Shown here: positions 1-6,768 of the stretch, one piece after another
Layout: each line of letters opens with the position of its first letter
How positions within the stretch are numbered: the stretch's first letter is position 1
Source: Hungatella sp.
GTDB taxonomy: Bacteria; Bacillota; Clostridia; Lachnospirales; Lachnospiraceae
NCBI GenBank assembly: GCA_022792815.1
Contig: JAAWBS010000035.1
Span: forward strand, 1 to 64,000
Length of the DNA stretch: 64,000 bases
Reading direction: 5' to 3'
Position numbers and translations under genes: made by a program
The notes under the pieces: model-generated
Database searches by the model: none
Told to the model about the DNA's origin: nothing
The model's input: the letters and a program-made list of their open reading frames with translations, nothing else

Positions 1-38
1 TACAGTTAGATGTATCGTTCAAGGCGAAAGGAGAAAAA

Positions 39-857
39 ATGATGAATCAGACAGAGATTGGAAAATTTATTGCCAAATGTCGGAAAGAGAAAAAACTAAC
101 TCAAGCACAGTTGGCAGAAAAACTGAACATTACAGATAGGGTAGTATCCAAATGGGAAACAGGAAAAAGTATGCCCGATTCATCTATAATGTTAGAACTT
201 TGCGAAATACTGGGAATCACAGTAAACGAGTTGTTAAGCGGGGAGGAAATTGACATGGAAAGTTATGAAAAAAAGGCAGATGAAAACTTGATTTCTTTAA
301 AAAGGAAAGACGAGAATAACATGACAAGGAATGTTATTATTTCAATGCTTTTTTCAGCAACACTATTGATAGGGATTATGGTATGTCTTATTTGCAACAT
401 TGCAATATCCGGCAATTTAACATGGTCATTGATTCCGGTCAGCTCTATTGTATTCGCATGGATAATATCTTTTCCAAGTATTATTTTGGGGAAAAGAGGG
501 ATTATCGTAAGTTTAATATCATTAAGTGTTTTTATCGTCCCCTATTTGTTCTTATTGGGCAGTTTATTAAAGGCGAAAGAAGTATTTTTAGTTGGTGCAG
601 TGATGGCGGTGGCTTCAATCGCATTCCTGTGGATCATAGTTGCCGTGTTTAAGCGTATTGAAAGGAAGTTAGCTGCTTTAGGAACAACTTTTTTATCAGC
701 GATTCCATTCATGATTATTGTCAATGTAATACTGTCAAAAATGATAGAGGAGCCTGTTCTTGATGTATGGGATATGCTGTCTGTCTTTATGCTGCTGATC
801 TTGGCATTTGTCTCCTTTCTTTGTGATTACGCTAAGAAAAAGGGATTGATGAAATAA
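39..857 (+). CDS. XRE-family transcriptional regulator with C-terminal membrane domain
   Basis: The protein has 272 residues. Residues about 8-65 form a Cro/C1-type helix-turn-helix, with the typical run LTQAQLAEKLNITDRVVSKW followed by ETGKSMPD. A charged linker leads into six hydrophobic segments (about 98-123, 128-151, 155-178, 184-206, 214-233 and 244-265). The layout is therefore a cytoplasmic DNA-binding domain anchored by a polytopic membrane region, known in Firmicutes but without a general assigned function. AGGAG lies just before the tandem ATG codons, so 39 or 42 could be the start. The gene is visibly more AT-rich than everything after 1.3 kb, which suggests acquisition. The ligand and targets cannot be read from the sequence. 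Confidence 0.85.
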   Translation: MMNQTEIGKFIAKCRKEKKLTQAQLAEKLNITDRVVSKWETGKSMPDSSIMLELCEILGITVNELLSGEEIDMESYEKKADENLISLKRKDENNMTRNVIISMLFSATLLIGIMVCLICNIAISGNLTWSLIPVSSIVFAWIISFPSIILGKRGIIVSLISLSVFIVPYLFLLGSLLKAKEVFLVGAVMAVASIAFLWIIVAVFKRIERKLAALGTTFLSAIPFMIIVNVILSKMIEEPVLDVWDMLSVFMLLILAFVSFLCDYAKKKGLMK

Positions 858-868
858 TAAGAATGATT

Positions 869-1055
869 CTGAGAAGTCAACGGTAAAGATGAACGCCGTC
901 TTGCGCCACCGTCGGCAATTTCGCCAGGTACTTTCCTTAATGATAGTATTTGTCAAAAATGTGCGTACTTGTTTTTGGGCATTGCGAATGCTGACCTGTC
1001 AGGATTTAGGACAACTTATGCTTACCACAATATACTTACGACAGACAGACACTAA
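869..1055 (+). other. Possible coding remnant, unidentified
   Basis: One forward frame stays open between a TGA near 866 and a TAA at 1053-1055. It reads, in part, RRLAPPSAISPGTF and CQKCAYLFLGIANADLSG, which looks protein-like and has a CxxC pair. No convincing start codon or ribosome binding site precedes it. It may be the 3' remnant of a lost gene, or chance. I do not recognise the family. Confidence 0.2.
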
Positions 1056-1073
1056 CTGGGTCTGTCCTTTTTT
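1044..1073 (+). terminator. Rho-independent terminator-like hairpin
   Basis: A 7-bp perfect stem (GACAGAC at 1044-1050, GTCTGTC at 1060-1066) with a 9-nt loop is followed by a C and six T. It lies about 190 bp after the XRE stop, so it may end that transcript. Confidence 0.5.
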
Positions 1074-1160
1074 GCGTTCATATAAAGAGTTATTTTATAT
1101 CAAGATATATGGGAACCCCATTGAAATCATTCAGACCCAGGCGATTACACATTGATCGTA

Positions 1161-1256
1161 ATGAATACCTCCAATTTCAAGTTGTTCAACGATATCTATG
1201 GTTACGATGAAGGCAATCATGTTTGGCGAGTGACTGTAACAAAAAATCAAATATAG
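1161..1256 (+). pseudogene. GGDEF (diguanylate cyclase) domain remnant
   Basis: The 31-codon stretch begins MNTSNFKLFNDIYGYDEGNH. This matches the substrate-binding core of GGDEF domains, usually written D-x-D-x-F-K-x-x-N-D-x-Y-G-H-x-x-G-D. The metal-binding aspartates are replaced by N and S, the GG(D/E)EF signature is missing and the frame stops early at TAG. It therefore cannot be a working cyclase. It sits in the AT-rich left end with other debris. Confidence 0.5.
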
Positions 1257-1288
1257 TGCAAATAAAAGAAACAATCGTACAAATAAAA
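1256..1288 (+). promoter_or_regulatory. Direct-repeat operator, AraC-type geometry
   Basis: GTGCAAATAAAA at 1256-1267 and GTACAAATAAAA at 1277-1288 differ at one base and start exactly 21 bp apart. The second ends 14 bp before the -35 box of the next promoter. AraC-family activators are known to bind direct repeats about two helical turns apart just upstream of -35, and an AraC-family gene closes this locus at 3389-4312. Binding by that protein is an inference. Confidence 0.5.
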
Positions 1289-1302
1289 CAACCCGTAGAC
1301 TA

Positions 1303-1331
1303 TTGATTTTTCAGGGTCCGGTCGGTATACT
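1303..1331 (+). promoter_or_regulatory. SigmaA-type promoter of the salvage operon
   Basis: TTGATT (1303-1308), a 17-bp spacer and TATACT (1326-1331). The start codon of the nucleotidyltransferase follows 24 bp later with AAAGGAGG between, so the leader is very short. Confidence 0.7.
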
Positions 1332-1354
1332 TAAAGAAAAAAGGAGGTAGTCTT

Positions 1355-2287
1355 ATGGGCGAAGGAAAGAAACCGGTACTGGTGGTCATGGCAGCGGGTA
1401 TGGGAAGCCGCTACGGAGGGTTGAAGCAGATTGACCCGGTGGACGAATACGGAAATATCATCATGGATTTTTCCATTTTCGACGCCAAGGAGGCCGGGTT
1501 TGAGAAGGTGGTCTTCATCATCAAGAAGGCCATCGAGAAGGAGTTTAAGGAGAATGTGGGCAGGCGCATGGAGAAGCGGATCAAGACGGAGTATGTATAC
1601 CAGGAGCTGGACCTGATTCCGGAAGGTTTCACCGTGCCGGAGGGCAGAGTGAAGCCCTGGGGCACAGGCCATGCCATTCTCTGCTGTAAGGGCGTGGTGG
1701 AGGAGCCCTTTGCCGTGATCAATGCAGACGATTACTACGGAAAACAGGCTTTTCGGGAGATATACCGCCAGCTGACCACCTGCGGCGACGACGGGAAATA
1801 CCAGTACGCCATGGTGGGCTATCACCTGAACAACACCATGACGGAGCACGGATCCGTGGCCAGAGGCGTCTGCACCACCGATGAGGCCGGGAAGCTGGTG
1901 GATATCCATGAGAGGACCAGGATCGAGAAGAGGGGCGATGGCGGGGCTTACACGGAGGACGACGGGGCCACCTGGGTTGCGCTGCCGGGAGACACGGTGG
2001 TGTCCATGAACCTGTGGGGATTCACTCCCAGTATCCTGGAAGAACTTGACAAGCGCTTTGCGGCGTTTTTGGAGAGAGAGGTTCCGGGCAATCCCTTAAA
2101 GAGCGAGTATTTCCTGCCTTTTGTGGTGGATGAGATTTTGAAAGAAGACAAGGCGGAGGTTACGGTCCTCGAAAGCCGGGACCGGTGGTACGGTGTAACT
2201 TACAAAGAGGACAAGGAGACAGTCGTTCAGGCCATCCGTCAGCTGAAGGCGCAGGGGCTGTATCCGGAAAAATTGTGGGAGGATTGA
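1355..2287 (+). CDS. Sugar-phosphate nucleotidyltransferase family protein
   Basis: The 310-residue protein starts with the NTP_transferase signature, AAGMGSRYGGLKQ at residues 13-25, which binds the nucleotide phosphates. WGTGHA near 101-106 and NADDYYG near 123 fit the sugar- and metal-binding parts of this fold. The family joins a sugar 1-phosphate to an NTP, giving an NDP-sugar and pyrophosphate. The next gene, one base away, encodes a NahK-like anomeric kinase, so the likely substrate is an N-acetylhexosamine 1-phosphate or related sugar phosphate. A strong AAAGGAGG ribosome site supports the start. Substrate and nucleotide preference are inferred, not visible. Confidence 0.8.
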   Translation: MGEGKKPVLVVMAAGMGSRYGGLKQIDPVDEYGNIIMDFSIFDAKEAGFEKVVFIIKKAIEKEFKENVGRRMEKRIKTEYVYQELDLIPEGFTVPEGRVKPWGTGHAILCCKGVVEEPFAVINADDYYGKQAFREIYRQLTTCGDDGKYQYAMVGYHLNNTMTEHGSVARGVCTTDEAGKLVDIHERTRIEKRGDGGAYTEDDGATWVALPGDTVVSMNLWGFTPSILEELDKRFAAFLEREVPGNPLKSEYFLPFVVDEILKEDKAEVTVLESRDRWYGVTYKEDKETVVQAIRQLKAQGLYPEKLWED

Positions 2288-2288
2288 T

Positions 2289-3398
2289 ATGAGCGAAAAA
2301 GAAGTGAGAAAGATGGAAGCTGCAGAGGCATTTGCGGTAAAGGGACGGGTGAAGAGCTGTGAGCCTTACGGAAGCGGCCACATCAACCTGACCTTCCGCC
2401 TGGTCTGCGAGGAGGACGGGCGGGAATACGCGTATATTCTCCAGCAGATGAACCACGGCGTCTTCAAGGACATCGACGGGCTGATGAAGAACGTGAAGGG
2501 GGTGACCTCCTTCCTGCGCCGTCAGATCCTGGAAAACCATGGAGATCCGGACAGAGAGACTCTGAACCTGGTTCCCACAAAGGACGGAAAGGATTACTAC
2601 CAGGACAGTCTCGGAAACTTCTGGAGAGTCTACCTGTTCATCGACCAGGCCACCTGCTACAACCTGGTGGAGAAGGAAGAAGATTTCTACCAGAGCGGCA
2701 AGGCCTTCGGCCGGTTCCAGTGCCTTCTGGCAGACTATCCGGCCGACGAGCTGACCGAGACCATCGTGGACTTCCACAACACGGCAGTCAGGTTTCAGAC
2801 ATTCCAGAAGGCTGTGGAGGAGGACGTCATGGGGAGAGCGGCCGGTGTACAGGATGAGATCCGGTTTGTGCGGGAGCGGGAGAAGGACATGAGCCTTGCC
2901 TATGACCTCCAGAGAGAGGGGAAACTTCCTCTGCGGGTGAGCCATAACGACACCAAGCTGAACAATATCATGATCGACGATGCCACGGGCCAGGCCCTGT
3001 GTATCATCGACCTGGACACCATCATGCCGGGCTTCTCCATCTTTGACTACGGGGATTCCATCCGCTTCGGCGCCAACACCGCGGAGGAGGACGAGAGGGA
3101 TCTGTCCAAGGTGTCCCTGTCCCTGCCTCTTTTTGAAGTCTACACCAAGGGATTTCTGGAGGGAAGCGAGGGACGTCTGACAGAGGCGGAGACTGACATG
3201 CTTCCCTACGGTGCCAGGATGATGACTCTGGAGTGCGGTATGCGTTTCCTCACCGATTACCTTCAGGGAGATGTGTATTTCCACACCAGCAGAGAGGGAC
3301 ATAACCTGGATCGGTGCCGGACTCAGTTTGCCCTGGTTGCGGATATGGAGCGGAAATGGACCCAGATGAAGGATATCGTGAACAAGTATCACAGCTGA
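2289..3398 (+). CDS. N-acetylhexosamine 1-kinase-like (APH-fold) kinase
   Basis: The 369-residue protein has the aminoglycoside phosphotransferase/choline kinase fold. The catalytic loop SHNDTKLNN (His about 219, Asp 221) and the metal-binding IDLDTIMPG near 239 are intact. The N-lobe has GHINLTF and YILQQMNHGVF, and the C-lobe has FDYGDSIRFGAN. This pattern is that of NahK, the anomeric kinase of the lacto-N-biose/galacto-N-biose salvage route, which makes N-acetylhexosamine 1-phosphate from ATP. The nucleotidyltransferase one base upstream would use that product. I see no GalE or GNB phosphorylase gene in the window. Its 3' end overlaps the convergent AraC gene by 10 bp. Confidence 0.75.
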   Translation: MSEKEVRKMEAAEAFAVKGRVKSCEPYGSGHINLTFRLVCEEDGREYAYILQQMNHGVFKDIDGLMKNVKGVTSFLRRQILENHGDPDRETLNLVPTKDGKDYYQDSLGNFWRVYLFIDQATCYNLVEKEEDFYQSGKAFGRFQCLLADYPADELTETIVDFHNTAVRFQTFQKAVEEDVMGRAAGVQDEIRFVREREKDMSLAYDLQREGKLPLRVSHNDTKLNNIMIDDATGQALCIIDLDTIMPGFSIFDYGDSIRFGANTAEEDERDLSKVSLSLPLFEVYTKGFLEGSEGRLTEAETDMLPYGARMMTLECGMRFLTDYLQGDVYFHTSREGHNLDRCRTQFALVADMERKWTQMKDIVNKYHS

Positions 3399-4312
3399 TT
3401 GTTTTCCTGCCGTCGTCCCTTTTCCGACAGAAGGCGGATGGAGGAGGCGTACTCAGAGGGAGTCATGTGGGTAACCTTCTTAAATTGTCTGGAGAAATAG
3501 TGGATCGAGGTGTAGCCTAAGCGGTCGGAAATCTCAGTGAAATTCAGCTGGTTGGTGCGGATCAGCTCTTTGGCGGTGTCGATCTTCATCAGGGTAAAAA
3601 ATTCCATGACGCCGCAGCCATGAAGCTTTTGGAACAGTTTCTGAAGCTGAGAACGGCTTATCAGTGTGTTCTTACAGATTTTATCGATGGTCAGCTGTTC
3701 GCTGACATGTTCTTCCATATAACGGATAATTCGATGATAAGTTTCATTGGGACGCCCCAGCAAGGGGCGTCTCAGGCTTTGAGGCACGGGAAGGGGATTG
3801 GAGAAATACCGGCGGTAAAGGTGGATCAGAAGCTCCTCTAAGTAATTGCGGATCAGCTGTTCTGCGCCGAAGCCGGGAGAAGCCGTGTCGCGGATCAGTT
3901 CCTCCTGGTAGGGATCGTCCAGGCGCCCCTGAAAGGCCCGGCGGGCCTCGATGATGATCTGGGCCAGGAGAGCGCTTTCCGTGTCCTGAACCGAGAGGAT
4001 CTGTCCCTCAAAGGCTTTCATGGCAGGGGAACGGCACTCGAAAGCGATAACAACCAGGCTGGGGGCGATGCGGCCGTTGGTGATTACGTTGTGAAACTCG
4101 TTGGGCTGATGGAAGATGATGCTGCCCTTTTTTAAGGTATGGCGTTTGTCTCCTGCCATGGCGTCGATCTCCCCCTTGTCTACACAGAGCAGTTCCCAGA
4201 AGTCGTGACTCTCGCCGGGAAAGGTAAAGTCGCTCATATAATCAAAATAATGGATCGAGATGATGCTGCGGACCGTCAGGACGGTCCGCAGGGTGGTACG
4301 TTTGTATGTCAT
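3389..4312 (-). CDS. AraC-family transcriptional regulator
   Basis: The 307-residue protein has an N-terminal cupin-like sensor (about 20-95, with a WELLCVDKGE and HQPNEFH pattern). The C-terminal AraC DNA-binding domain has two helix-turn-helix units, with TIDKICKNTLISRSQLQKLF and FTEISDRLGYTSIHYFSRQF at about 200-290. It is convergent with the kinase gene. By position it is the likely regulator of the nucleotidyltransferase-kinase operon, whose promoter carries 21-bp-spaced direct repeats. The inducer is probably an amino sugar or its oligosaccharide, which is inference only. Confidence 0.88.
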   Translation of the reverse strand: MTYKRTTLRTVLTVRSIISIHYFDYMSDFTFPGESHDFWELLCVDKGEIDAMAGDKRHTLKKGSIIFHQPNEFHNVITNGRIAPSLVVIAFECRSPAMKAFEGQILSVQDTESALLAQIIIEARRAFQGRLDDPYQEELIRDTASPGFGAEQLIRNYLEELLIHLYRRYFSNPLPVPQSLRRPLLGRPNETYHRIIRYMEEHVSEQLTIDKICKNTLISRSQLQKLFQKLHGCGVMEFFTLMKIDTAKELIRTNQLNFTEISDRLGYTSIHYFSRQFKKVTHMTPSEYASSIRLLSEKGRRQENNQL

Positions 4313-4365
4313 AGGAAGGCCTCCTCAGACCAGGAAATCATAATGACCTTTTGACCCAGGTATCG

Positions 4366-5349
4366 TCATATTCCGGTGTAGGTACAGGTGATCACCACAT
4401 AACCGATATAGACGATCAGAAGCAGCACTCCCTGCCACCGGCGGAACCGGGCGGCGATCATGGCCGGGACCATCGCGATGACACCGACCAGAAGGCAGGC
4501 CGGCAGGTCTATGGCGGCGGAAGCCTGGGAGATGGGAAGGGGTTTCCCTGAGACCACGGCGCACAGAGGCATGATCAGGGACAGGTCCAGGATATTGGCG
4601 CCCAGGATGTTGCCTACCGAAAGGGCTGACTGCTTCTTTACGACAGCGGTGATGGTGGTAACCAGTTCCGGGAGAGAGGTGCCGATGGCCACGATGGTCA
4701 CACCGATGATCCGTTCCGATACTCCCACGATACGAGCCAACTCACTGCCGTTGTCCACCAGCAGCTGAGCGCCCACTACGATGCCTACGGCGCCGAGGAC
4801 AAATTTGATCATATTTGAGGTTATCTCTTTCTTCTCCGGGCGGACCCGCTCTTTGTGGGATTTAGCCGAATCCTCATCGGACATGGAACGCCGGGCGGAA
4901 TCGATGTTCTCGAAGATAAAGACCACAAACACCAGCAGAAGAACAACGGAAAGGGGAAGGCTGACCTCACCGCCAATGCCGCCGATGACGATAAGCAGGG
5001 CAGCTGCCATCATCAGCACGGACTTGGGAAGATAATCTCTCCGCTTGATGACACTGGGCATACAGATGAGGGAGATGGCCATGATCAGACCGATGTTGGC
5101 GGTGACACTGCCCACGGCATTGCCGATGGACATATCCACTTTTCCCTGGAGGGAGGCCATGAGAGAGACCAGCATCTCGGGAAGCGTGGTGGCCAGACTG
5201 ACGATGGTAGCGCCGATGATCAGTTTGGGGATCCCGCTGACCGTGGCGATCCAGGAGGCAGCATCCACAAAGAAGTCGCCTCCCTTGACGATAAAGACAA
5301 TTCCTAAGATAAATAAAAATAAGATAACAGCTAGTTTCATACTATTCAT
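4366..5349 (-). CDS. CaCA-family calcium/sodium antiporter (YrbG-like)
   Basis: The 327-residue membrane protein has the two inverted alpha-repeats of the Ca2+/cation antiporter family. Each contains a G-x-S/T-L-PE ion-binding motif: SLATTLPEMLVSLMAS near 51-66 and AIGTSLPELVTTITAV near 220-235. Each is followed by a conserved SIGNAVGSVTANI or SVGNILGANILDL helix. A hydrophilic acidic loop separates the halves. The family exchanges Ca2+ or other cations for Na+ or H+. The gene sits behind a yybP-ykoY riboswitch, which senses Mn2+ in characterised cases. Mn2+ export is therefore a reasonable alternative to Ca2+ transport here. Confidence 0.88.
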   Translation of the reverse strand: MNSMKLAVILFLFILGIVFIVKGGDFFVDAASWIATVSGIPKLIIGATIVSLATTLPEMLVSLMASLQGKVDMSIGNAVGSVTANIGLIMAISLICMPSVIKRRDYLPKSVLMMAAALLIVIGGIGGEVSLPLSVVLLLVFVVFIFENIDSARRSMSDEDSAKSHKERVRPEKKEITSNMIKFVLGAVGIVVGAQLLVDNGSELARIVGVSERIIGVTIVAIGTSLPELVTTITAVVKKQSALSVGNILGANILDLSLIMPLCAVVSGKPLPISQASAAIDLPACLLVGVIAMVPAMIAARFRRWQGVLLLIVYIGYVVITCTYTGI

Positions 5350-5404
5350 CCTTTCTTTGAATGTTTTATCTGGTGACAGGAGTACTTGTCCTCAGAAAAT
5401 AAAA

Positions 5405-5439
5405 GACTCATGTATAACTAAAATGGTTATACATGAGTC
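5405..5439 (-). terminator. Second terminator hairpin of the antiporter leader (duplicate)
   Basis: A perfect 14-bp stem, GACTCATGTATAAC with GTTATACATGAGTC, has a 7-nt loop. On the minus strand it is followed by TTTTATTTT. It is almost identical to the hairpin at 5446-5479 and lies between that hairpin and the antiporter gene. Confidence 0.7.
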
Positions 5440-5445
5440 AAAAAA

Positions 5446-5479
5446 GACTGATGTATAACGAATCGGTTATACATGAGTC
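5446..5479 (-). terminator. Riboswitch-controlled terminator of the antiporter leader
   Basis: A 14-bp stem with one mismatch is followed by six T on the minus strand. Its first arm contains CTCAT, which can instead pair with ATGAG at the 5' base of the riboswitch (5559-5563). Aptamer closure would block this terminator, so the architecture predicts an ON switch with bound metal. Confidence 0.7.
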
Positions 5480-5566
5480 TCGTTTTTTAAGACAAGCCAG
5501 ACCACATGGCCGGGGTTGTTGACTTGTCACACATACTTGTGGATGTGCTTACTACTCCCTCATTAA
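5463..5566 (-). ncRNA. yybP-ykoY (Mn2+-sensing) riboswitch
   Basis: Read on the minus strand, the leader has the L1 signature GGGAGTAG directly after the P1 strand ATGAG. A P2 stem follows (CACAT with ATGTG). Then comes a P3 stem, GACAAG with CTTGTC, enclosing the conserved TCAA and CTGGC parts of L3. These are the hallmark elements of the yybP-ykoY class, which bind Mn2+ between L1 and L3. The 3' strand of P1 falls inside the downstream terminator, giving a mutually exclusive switch. Its own sigmaA promoter lies immediately upstream. Antiporters of this type are a known target of the class. Confidence 0.85.
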
Positions 5567-5573
5567 TATGGTT

Positions 5574-5602
5574 AATTTAGCACAAAGAGGCTGGGGTGTC
5601 AA
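5574..5602 (-). promoter_or_regulatory. SigmaA-type promoter of riboswitch-antiporter unit
   Basis: On the minus strand, TTGACA (5602-5597), a 17-bp spacer and TAAATT (5579-5574). Transcription would begin near 5567, right at the start of the riboswitch. Confidence 0.7.
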
Positions 5603-5723
5603 GGGGCATTGAGAAAATTTTTGGGAGAGTTTCGGGAAAAGCACTTTACAGAGATGGTGATGTATACTATAGTTTTTATGAAAACAAGCATTCGATCAGA
5701 CAGAGAGAAAGGGGATAAGTGTT

Positions 5724-6710
5724 ATGGCGATTCGAATCGGAATTTTAGGGTATGGAAATCTGGGGAGAGGGATAGAGTGTGCGGTGAAGCATAATTCGGA
5801 TATGGAGCTGGTGGCAGTGTTTACCAGGAGGGATCCGGGATGTGTACGCATACTGACGGACCATGTTCCGGTGTATCCCATCGACCGGGCTCCCCAGATG
5901 AGAGATGACATCGACGTGATGATTTTGTGCGGGGGGAGCGCTACAGATCTTCCGGTGCAGACTCCGGAGTATGTGAAATATTTTAATGTGGTGGACAGCT
6001 TTGACACCCACGCGAAGATTCCGGAGCATTTTGAGGCGGTGGACCGGGCGGCTAAGGCCAGTGGTCATGTGGGACTGATCTGTGCGGGATGGGATCCGGG
6101 GATGTTTTCTCTGAACCGCCTGTACGCAGGTGCGATCCTGCCCGGAGGTCAGGACTATACCTTTTGGGGCAGAGGCGTGAGTCAGGGACATTCGGACGCC
6201 ATCCGGCGTGTGAAAGGGGTGAAGGACGGAAGGCAGTATACGATTCCGGTGGAGGCGGCTTTGGAGGAAGTGAGAAGCGGGAAGAACCCGCAGTTGACCA
6301 CCAGACAGAAGCATACCCGGGAGTGTTTTGTGGTGGCCGAGGAGGGAGCCGATCTGGAGGCCATCCGGGAGGAGATCGTGACGATGCCCAACTATTTCGC
6401 GGATTATGACACCACCGTCCATTTTATCAGTGAGGAGGAGTTAAAGAGAGATCACAGCGGGATCCCCCACGGCGGCTTTGTCATCCGCACGGGAAAGACG
6501 GGATGGGAGGATGAGCATAGCCATGTGGTGGAGTATCGCCTGAAACTGGATTCCAACCCGGAGTTTACGGCTTCCGTGATCGCGGCTTTTGCCAGGGCGG
6601 CGTACCGGATGCAGGAAGAGGGACAGAAAGGATGCAAAACCGTCTTTGATGTGGCGCCGGCGGCTTTAAGCCCCTTAAGCGGTGCCCAGCTGAGAGCTCA
6701 GCTTTTGTAG
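5724..6710 (+). CDS. ddh: meso-Diaminopimelate D-dehydrogenase
   Basis: The 328-residue length is that of the Ddh family. The Rossmann motif GILGYGNLGRG lies at residues 6-16. Family runs such as CGGSATDLPVQTPEY, NVVDSFDTHAKIPEH, CAGWDPGMFSLNR and FWGRGVSQGHSDAIR are all present and ordered as expected. The enzyme makes meso-diaminopimelate from tetrahydrodipicolinate, ammonia and NADPH in one step, short-cutting the succinylase or acetylase routes to lysine and peptidoglycan. GAGAAAGGGG precedes the ATG. It is monocistronic or loosely linked to the following GTPase gene. Confidence 0.93.
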   Translation: MAIRIGILGYGNLGRGIECAVKHNSDMELVAVFTRRDPGCVRILTDHVPVYPIDRAPQMRDDIDVMILCGGSATDLPVQTPEYVKYFNVVDSFDTHAKIPEHFEAVDRAAKASGHVGLICAGWDPGMFSLNRLYAGAILPGGQDYTFWGRGVSQGHSDAIRRVKGVKDGRQYTIPVEAALEEVRSGKNPQLTTRQKHTRECFVVAEEGADLEAIREEIVTMPNYFADYDTTVHFISEEELKRDHSGIPHGGFVIRTGKTGWEDEHSHVVEYRLKLDSNPEFTASVIAAFARAAYRMQEEGQKGCKTVFDVAPAALSPLSGAQLRAQLL

Positions 6711-6768
6711 TCGGCAGGTGGGATGTGATGTCAGAGGACAGGAGAGCAGGCAGGAGGCGGCGGGGCAT

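Larger units (their letters stand above)
858..1300. other. AT-rich gene-poor stretch with remnants
   Basis: No intact gene is visible here. It contains the possible remnant at 869-1055, a terminator-like hairpin and the GGDEF scrap. Base composition shifts from AT-rich to the GC-richer chromosome style at about 1.3 kb, so this may be the right edge of an old insertion. I found no attachment site or inverted repeat that would define it. Confidence 0.4.

Noticed and set aside
889-1155. Plus-strand frame of 88 codons starting at ATG
   Set aside because: It has no ribosome site and no protein-like pattern; a neighbouring frame looks more like a remnant.
2160-3392. Long minus-strand open frame (410 codons) opposite the kinase gene
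   Set aside because: It is the shadow of a GC-rich gene with clear kinase motifs on the plus strand; it has no ribosome site and no recognisable domain.
5724-5745. Sequencing frameshift in prfB-like manner elsewhere
   Set aside because: I looked for other split genes; apart from prfB and the truncated MATE gene, the large genes run without internal stops.
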